NCBI GenBank assembly: GCA_043809365.1
Contig: JAZDDW010000021.1
Location: 1-16,141 of the forward strand
Origin: CAJAUT01 sp043809365
GTDB taxonomy: Bacteria; Patescibacteriota; Microgenomatia; UBA1400; UBA12108
Direction: 5' to 3'
Length of the DNA stretch: 16,141 bases
In this document: positions 12,479-16,141 of the stretch, piece by piece
Layout of the letters: every line of letters starts with the position of its first letter
Position numbering within the stretch: position 1 is the stretch's first letter
Program-made: the position numbers and the translations under genes
Notes under the pieces: generated by a model
What the model saw: the letters and a program-made list of their open reading frames with translations, nothing else
Databases searched by the model: none
Told to the model about the DNA's origin: nothing

Positions 12479-12510
12479 AACGATATAATGATTTAAATCA
12501 TTATATCGTT
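12479..12510. repeat. 32-base perfect palindrome after trpS
   Basis: AACGATATAATGATTT and its exact reverse complement meet at 12494/12495. It has no T tract after it, so it is a poor intrinsic terminator. Each arm contains TATAAT on its own strand. It lies just upstream of the gene at 12533 and could be an operator, a transcript-end hairpin or a two-way promoter. Confidence 0.75.
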
Positions 12511-12518
12511 AAATAATC

Positions 12519-12527
12519 TGGTATCAT
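12519..12527 (+). promoter_or_regulatory. Extended -10 of the tRNA-binding protein gene
   Basis: TGG plus TATCAT, then 5 bases and ATG at 12533. The -35 position would lie in the right arm of the palindrome. Confidence 0.4.
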
Positions 12528-12532
12528 AATAT

Positions 12533-12898
12533 ATGAAGCCAACAATAATCTTTGATGAATATGCAAAAATTGAGATAAGGGTGGGGACAATCGTACAAGC
12601 GAGTGTGCCAGAGGGGAGTGAGAAGTTAATTAAATTTGAAGTGGAATTTGGCCCTCCTACGCCAAAGGCTTCGGAAGGGCAAGTGCATGAAATTCGGACG
12701 ATATTTGCTGGGATTAAGGAGTGGTACAGCCCAGAAGAATTAATAGGAGTGAAGACTGCGTGGGTGACGAACATCCCACCCAAGATGACGCCGTTTGGCG
12801 AATCACAAGGAATGTTGTTTGCGTGTGATGACAAAGATGGCAAACCGTATATTGTCAGAATTGGGGAGGAAGTGGAGGTGGGGTCAGAATTTCATTGA
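12533..12898 (+). CDS. tRNA-binding OB-fold protein (Trbp111/CsaA-like)
   Basis: A 121-residue protein with the tRNA-binding OB-fold found as free Trbp111/CsaA-like proteins and at the C-terminus of methionyl-tRNA synthetase: FDEYAKIEIRVGTIVQA (about 7-23), KLIKFEVEFG (31-40), RTIFAGIKEWYSPEELIG (55-72) and the loop TNIPPKMTPFGESQGMLFA (78-96). It binds structured RNA such as the elbow of tRNAs; as a free protein it may help tRNA handling or charging. It carries an insertion (PPTPKASEGQVHE) between strands. It is an independent unit from trpS, with its own extended -10 box and no Shine-Dalgarno. A chaperone role as in CsaA is possible. Confidence 0.85.
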   Translation: MKPTIIFDEYAKIEIRVGTIVQASVPEGSEKLIKFEVEFGPPTPKASEGQVHEIRTIFAGIKEWYSPEELIGVKTAWVTNIPPKMTPFGESQGMLFACDDKDGKPYIVRIGEEVEVGSEFH

Positions 12899-12910
12899 TT
12901 TTAGTACCGA

Positions 12911-12989
12911 AAGGGTCTGACCTTCCCCCGCTTAGCGGGGGTTGGGCTCATCCTTTAAGGTCAGACCCTTGGGAGCAGGTCAGACCTTG
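12911..12989. repeat. Nested inverted and direct repeat block
   Basis: AAGGGTCTGACCTT (12911-12924) is the exact complement of AAGGTCAGACCCTT (12957-12970). Between them sits the hairpin CCCCCGC-TTA-GCGGGGG (12925-12941). A third, slightly shorter copy (AGGTCAGACCTTGGGA, from 12977) repeats the right arm with one base missing. The half-site AGGTC-A-GACCT is itself palindromic. The block fills the space between the tRNA-binding protein and ftsH. Confidence 0.8.
12925..12941. terminator. GC-rich hairpin after the tRNA-binding protein gene
   Basis: A 7-pair stem with TTA loop, one pair longer than the tRNA terminator at 10110-10124 and otherwise the same sequence. Here only TT follows, then G-rich sequence, so the T tract is missing and its terminator strength is doubtful. 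Confidence 0.5.
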
Positions 12990-13015
12990 GGACATAAGGA
13001 GAGTCCTTTTATCGC

Positions 13016-13044
13016 TTGGAGACAGGGGTAAGATAGGGTAGAAT
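13016..13044 (+). promoter_or_regulatory. ftsH: Leaderless promoter of ftsH
   Basis: TTGGAG, exactly 17 bases, TAGAAT, then 7 bases and ATG at 13052. The -10 overlaps the alternative ATG at 13043, which therefore cannot be the start from this promoter. The -35 hexamer is identical to that of trpS. Confidence 0.65.
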
Positions 13045-13051
13045 GGCGGGT

Positions 13052-14962
13052 ATGGCGAAAAAAGAAGGTAAGAAGGTGGAGGAAAAGGTAGTGAAGATGT
13101 GGAGTTTTAGATTTGATCTCAAACGAATGGTTATTTGGAGTCTGATTCTATTTTTGTTTGTGCCGGCGATTGTGTCGTGGTTGGGCTCGGGAGTCAATGA
13201 TGCCACAATTACCCCAACCAAAGTAATGGAGGACATTAGATCTGGAGCGGTGAGGAGCGTGGAGGTGGTGGGAGATAGCATGATTTTGGATTACGGAGAG
13301 CAAACGATTAAGTTTAGTAACAAAGAGACAGGACAGAGTTTTACCGAACTCTTGACCCAATATGAGATTGATCCCTCGACAGTTAACTTTACGATTCGCA
13401 ATGGCAGTTTTATGGACAAGCTGGGAGGGGTGCTCAATGTCCTCTCGTTCTTACTCATGGCGTTATTTTTTGTGATGATTGTGCGACAGATGAGGGGAGG
13501 AGGGCAGGGAGGGATGATGGGGGGTGGAATGTTTGGGATGGGCAAATCGAAGGCAAAACTATTTGCCAAGGGCAAGCAGAATGTGAAGTTTAGCGACGTG
13601 GCGGGAGTAGATGAGGCCAAACGTGAACTAGAGGAAGTCGTGGACTTTTTGAAACATCCAGACAAATATACTAAGGTAGGGGCCAAGACCCCCAAGGGAG
13701 TGCTCCTGATTGGTCCGGCAGGTGTGGGCAAGACCCTGATGGCTAGAGCGGTAGCCGGAGAGGCGGGGGTGCCATTTTTCTCGATGGCGGGGTCCGAGTT
13801 TATGGAGATGCTTGTTGGGGTGGGGGCGAGTCGCGTGCGGGACTTGTTTGAGACGGCGAAAAAAGCGAGTCCTGCAATTATTTTTATTGATGAAATTGAT
13901 GCAATTGGACGGACTAGGGGGTACGGGAGCATGGGGGGGCACGATGAGCGCGACCAGACCCTCAACCAAATTCTTGTAGAGATGGATGGATTTGACGCCA
14001 AAGAAAATGTAGTAGTCCTGGCGGCTACCAACCGACCAGATGTGTTAGATCCAGCCTTGGTCCGACCAGGCCGATTTGATAGGCGAGTGACGCTAGACAT
14101 GCCAGACATCGAAGGACGCAAGGCGACGCTTGCTATCCACGCGAAGGGTAAGCCGTTTGCGCCCGAGATTAACTGGGAATGGGTAGCCAAGCGAACGGTT
14201 GGGTTCACAGGGGCTGATCTAGAGAACATGTTGAACGAAGCGGCAATTTTGATCGCCAGGGAAAATCGTAGTGAGATCACCTTCGATGATATTGAAGAAG
14301 CGGCAACGAAGGTCAAGATGGGACCAACCAAAAAAAGAATTCAGACGGAAGATGATCGTAAGATGACGGCGTACCATGAGGCTGGGCATGCTTTAGTGAC
14401 TCACTTTCTCACCCACACCGATCCAGTGCACCGGATCTCGATTGTGTCGCGAGGGAGAGCGCTCGGATTTACACTCATTCCTCCGGCGGCAGATAAGTAT
14501 CAAGAAACAAGAACGGAATTACTTGAAGAAATTTGTACACTCCTGGGAGGGAGAGCGGCGGAGATGCTGGTGTACAACGATTTGACGGCTGGAGCGAGTT
14601 CCGATATTGATAAAGTAACCAAGACGGCTCGCGCGATGGTGGTGGACTATGGCATGTCACCCCTGGGGCCAATTGATTTTGGTCCCCAAGAGGGACTTTC
14701 GGAATGGGGGAGAAACTACATGGAGCCCACAGATGTGTCGGACTCCAAGCGGGCCGAGATTGACAGAGAGGTCAAACGGATAGTCAATGCGTGTGAACAG
14801 ACTACGATGGAAATTCTCAAGAAAGAGCGAAAAACTATGGACCGGGTAGTTGAAGAATTGATGAAGACCGAGTCACTCGAGAGAGATGAGTTTGAAAGAA
14901 TTGTAAAGGTGACGAAAGAGGAAGTGAAGAAAAAAAAGCTGTATAGTGTAGCGTATGAGTAA
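13052..14962 (+). CDS. ftsH: ATP-dependent zinc metalloprotease FtsH
   Basis: FtsH is a hexameric membrane AAA+ protease that extracts and degrades membrane and regulatory proteins. The 636-residue product has TM1 (about 26-44), a short extracytoplasmic domain, TM2 (about 125-145), and a Gly/Met-rich linker. The AAA module follows, with Walker A GPAGVGKT (221-228), Walker B IIFIDE (276-281) and the second region of homology ending in the two arginine fingers (R/R of RPGRFDR). The protease has HEAGH (442-446) and a third zinc ligand D518 in ASSDID. The pore loop reads MLVG where FtsH normally has MFVG. Walker A is also off consensus (GPPGTGKT is usual). Start 13052 is chosen from the promoter; ATG 13043 adds three residues. 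It overlaps the next gene by 8 bases. Confidence 0.96.
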   Translation: MAKKEGKKVEEKVVKMWSFRFDLKRMVIWSLILFLFVPAIVSWLGSGVNDATITPTKVMEDIRSGAVRSVEVVGDSMILDYGEQTIKFSNKETGQSFTELLTQYEIDPSTVNFTIRNGSFMDKLGGVLNVLSFLLMALFFVMIVRQMRGGGQGGMMGGGMFGMGKSKAKLFAKGKQNVKFSDVAGVDEAKRELEEVVDFLKHPDKYTKVGAKTPKGVLLIGPAGVGKTLMARAVAGEAGVPFFSMAGSEFMEMLVGVGASRVRDLFETAKKASPAIIFIDEIDAIGRTRGYGSMGGHDERDQTLNQILVEMDGFDAKENVVVLAATNRPDVLDPALVRPGRFDRRVTLDMPDIEGRKATLAIHAKGKPFAPEINWEWVAKRTVGFTGADLENMLNEAAILIARENRSEITFDDIEEAATKVKMGPTKKRIQTEDDRKMTAYHEAGHALVTHFLTHTDPVHRISIVSRGRALGFTLIPPAADKYQETRTELLEEICTLLGGRAAEMLVYNDLTAGASSDIDKVTKTARAMVVDYGMSPLGPIDFGPQEGLSEWGRNYMEPTDVSDSKRAEIDREVKRIVNACEQTTMEILKKERKTMDRVVEELMKTESLERDEFERIVKVTKEEVKKKKLYSVAYE

Positions 14963-15377
14963 TGGTCAGGTAAAACAGGTGGCGGTGAAGTTGTCACATA
15001 GTATCCGTTTCCGACAAATCCTCATGGTACTGGTGGTGGCGGTCGTAGCTTTGGGGTTACTGATGGCGCCGATTGAACAGAAGGCCGCTGGAGCAAAAAT
15101 CAAGAATGAGGGGGATGGTCTCTGGTTTGCCCTCACGACGGTAACGGGGGTGGGATATGGAGATATGGTGCCCGTGACCACATTGGGCAGAGTGGTGGCA
15201 TCGCTACTGGAAGTATTTGGAGTGGTACTGTTTGGGAGTGTAATGGCGTTTGTGTCGGTAGAGCTACTGCGCTACCAAGAAGATTTTAATATGAAACGAA
15301 TGCTTGAGCGGCTGGATGAGCAGGATAATAAATTGGATGAGGTGAAGAAGCATTTGGATTATTTGGTGAAAAAATGA
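14955..15377 (+). CDS. Two-TM potassium channel-like protein (Ion_trans_2)
   Basis: A 140-residue protein with TM1 (about 22-40), a pore helix and selectivity filter (ALTTVTGVGYGDMVP, 59-73), TM2 (about 78-104), and a charged coiled-coil C-terminus (about 108-138) that may hold the tetramer together. It should conduct K+ across the cytoplasmic membrane. The filter has Gly where KcsA-type channels have Thr before VGYG. There is no regulatory nucleotide- or calcium-binding domain. It overlaps ftsH by 8 bases, so the two are co-transcribed and translationally coupled, which hints that channel and protease act in the same membrane-maintenance context. Its TGA overlaps the ATG of the truncated start copy at 15374. 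Confidence 0.88.
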   Translation: MSNGQVKQVAVKLSHSIRFRQILMVLVVAVVALGLLMAPIEQKAAGAKIKNEGDGLWFALTTVTGVGYGDMVPVTTLGRVVASLLEVFGVVLFGSVMAFVSVELLRYQEDFNMKRMLERLDEQDNKLDEVKKHLDYLVKK

Positions 15378-15408
15378 ATTATGGGAACTGAATTATGAAT
15401 TATGGGAA
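15374..15408 (+). repeat. Direct duplication of the four-helix gene start
   Basis: ATGAATTATGGGAA occurs at 15374-15387 and 15395-15408. The first copy, coupled to the channel stop by ATGA, reads Met-Asn-Tyr-Gly-Asn-stop in the same frame; the second is the real gene start. It looks like a small duplication that left a dead five-codon start. Confidence 0.75.
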
Positions 15409-15785
15409 AAATGACAAAATAACGAATTTTACAGATTTAAATGCATGGAAGTATGGACATCAGTTGGTATTGAATATATATAAAATTACGGATAAATTTC
15501 CTGACAAAGAGAGATTTTCGTTAATAGATCAAATGCGAAGAGCTGTAGTCTCTATTACTTCTAATATCGCCGAAGGTTTTAGTCGAAAATCATCAAAGGA
15601 AAAATCTCAATTTTATTCAATGTCACTTGGGTCTTTAACCGAGTTACAGAACCAACTCATGGTTGCCAGAGATGTACGCTATTTGAGACTTGATGATTAT
15701 CAAGTAGCACACGATTTAAGTGTTGTAGTAAGTAAAATTATTAATGGTCTAATTAAGGGTGTTATTAACCGTAATTCATAATTCA
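15389..15785. repeat. 14-base inverted repeats flanking the four-helix gene
   Basis: TGAATTATGAATTA (15389-15402) is the exact complement of 15772-15785. The right copy covers the stop of the gene and the first base of the polA start codon. The sequence is of low complexity (near-repeated TGAATTA units), so part of the match could be chance. Confidence 0.55.
15395..15781 (+). CDS. Four-helix bundle protein (23S rRNA intervening-sequence type)
   Basis: A 128-residue protein of the TIGR02436/S23 family, recognised by DLNAWKYGHQLVLNIYKIT (14-32), the FP..ERFSLIDQMRRA segment (40-50), SITSNIAEGFSRKS (53-66) and FYSMSLGSLTELQNQLMVARD (73-93). These form a four-helix bundle that assembles as a pentamer; the first members were found inside intervening sequences of 23S rRNA genes, but stand-alone chromosomal copies like this one are widespread and their role is unknown. 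The gene is clearly AT-richer than ftsH and polA on either side, and inverted repeats flank it, so recent arrival is likely. Confidence 0.92.
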   Translation: MNYGKNDKITNFTDLNAWKYGHQLVLNIYKITDKFPDKERFSLIDQMRRAVVSITSNIAEGFSRKSSKEKSQFYSMSLGSLTELQNQLMVARDVRYLRLDDYQVAHDLSVVVSKIINGLIKGVINRNS

Positions 15786-16141
15786 TGACCCAAAATTCGA
15801 CAAAATTGCTACTGGTAGATGGGAGCGCATTGTTGCACCGAGCGTATCATGCGTATCCACCGTTGACCTCAAAAACTGGGGAAATTGTGGGGGCGGTGTA
15901 TGGGGTAGCCTCGATTCTCCTGTCGGCCCTAGAGTCAGAGGTCCCCACGCATGTGATGGTGGCGTGGGACCTACCCAAGCCGACTTTCCGACACGAGAAA
16001 TACGTGGGATATAAGGCACAGCGACCCAAGGCAGACGCCGAGATGGTAGAACAGATTCCGCTGGTCAAAGCGGTAATTACCGCGATGGGGATTAAACAAG
16101 TTGAACAAGAAGGATACGAGGCGGACGATATCATCGGGACA
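15785..16141 (+). CDS. polA: DNA polymerase I, N-terminal part (runs off the window)
   Basis: The first 119 codons encode the start of the 5'-nuclease domain that removes RNA primers and flaps: LLLVDGSALLHRAYHA (8-23) with the first metal-binding Asp, AWDLPKPTFRHEKYVGYKAQRP (63-84) with the conserved Asp and the TFRH..Y...R substrate helix, and GYEADDIIGT (110-119) with further catalytic acidic residues. The gene is open to the window edge. The start at 15785 lies 3 bases after the four-helix gene stop and overlaps the right inverted repeat; no Shine-Dalgarno is visible. The 3' part, including any proofreading and polymerase domains, is not seen. Confidence 0.93.
   Translation, partial: MTQNSTKLLLVDGSALLHRAYHAYPPLTSKTGEIVGAVYGVASILLSALESEVPTHVMVAWDLPKPTFRHEKYVGYKAQRPKADAEMVEQIPLVKAVITAMGIKQVEQEGYEADDIIGT

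Noticed and set aside
13291..14331. 346-codon minus-strand open frame
   Set aside because: It is a low-complexity Ser/Pro/Ile-rich shadow of ftsH with no motif, signal or promoter of its own.
1..16141. Recoded UGA (as in some candidate-phyla bacteria)
   Set aside because: TGA is used as a normal stop by several genes (for example the channel, the YtxH-like and the tRNA-binding genes), and no gene needs TGA read through.

Overview
The window looks like a piece of a bacterial chromosome from the Candidate Phyla Radiation (Patescibacteria). The pointers are very compact gene packing, many small secreted or membrane-anchored proteins with Ser/Pro-rich linkers and no recognisable family, dispersed GC-rich hairpins of the CCCCGCTTAGCGGGG type, tRNAs without encoded CCA, and ordinary housekeeping genes (trpS, ftsH, polA, a DEAD-box helicase) scattered among them. 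Genes end in TAA, TAG and TGA, so I see no sign of the UGA recoding found in some members of that radiation. The exact lineage cannot be fixed from this sequence.

Layout. 1-2600: small AT-rich genes for a Cys-rich exported protein and a membrane protein, an RNHCP-domain zinc protein whose start codon looks broken, an M48-like membrane peptidase, and a truncated HD-domain-like protein. 2600-4100: an ArsM-type arsenite methyltransferase and a second, unrelated methyltransferase on the other strand. 4100-4750: a tight three-gene operon (ribbon-helix-helix protein, YtxH-like protein, 46-residue DUF3096-like membrane protein). 4775-6811: a surface protein and a nucleotide-modification-associated protein on the minus strand, then a small membrane protein and a lipoprotein on the plus strand. 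6925-9946: a DEAD-box helicase with a structured leader, an anchored exported protein, and a methyltransferase overlapping a Ser/Pro-rich membrane protein. 10025-10203: two convergent CAU-anticodon tRNAs sharing one bidirectional terminator; the minus-strand one has an initiator-type acceptor stem on an unusual body. 10252-11350: a small unknown protein and a Phd/YefM-PIN toxin-antitoxin pair. 11453-12898: trpS and a tRNA-binding OB-fold protein separated by a 32-base perfect palindrome. 12911-16141: a nested repeat block, ftsH overlapping a two-TM potassium-channel-like gene, a four-helix-bundle gene flanked by 14-base inverted repeats, and the start of polA, which runs off the end.

The main cross-cutting observation is promoter-start geometry. 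At about ten first genes a -10 box lies 5-8 bases before the start codon, several with a good -35 at 16-17 bases, so transcription would begin on or next to the start codon and the mRNA would be leaderless. Genes inside operons, and a few leading genes, carry ordinary Shine-Dalgarno sequences instead. The same window holds a candidate initiator tRNA that lacks most of the usual three G-C pairs of the anticodon stem. Together these suggest an unusual balance of translation-initiation modes. This is inference from sequence and needs transcript-start data.
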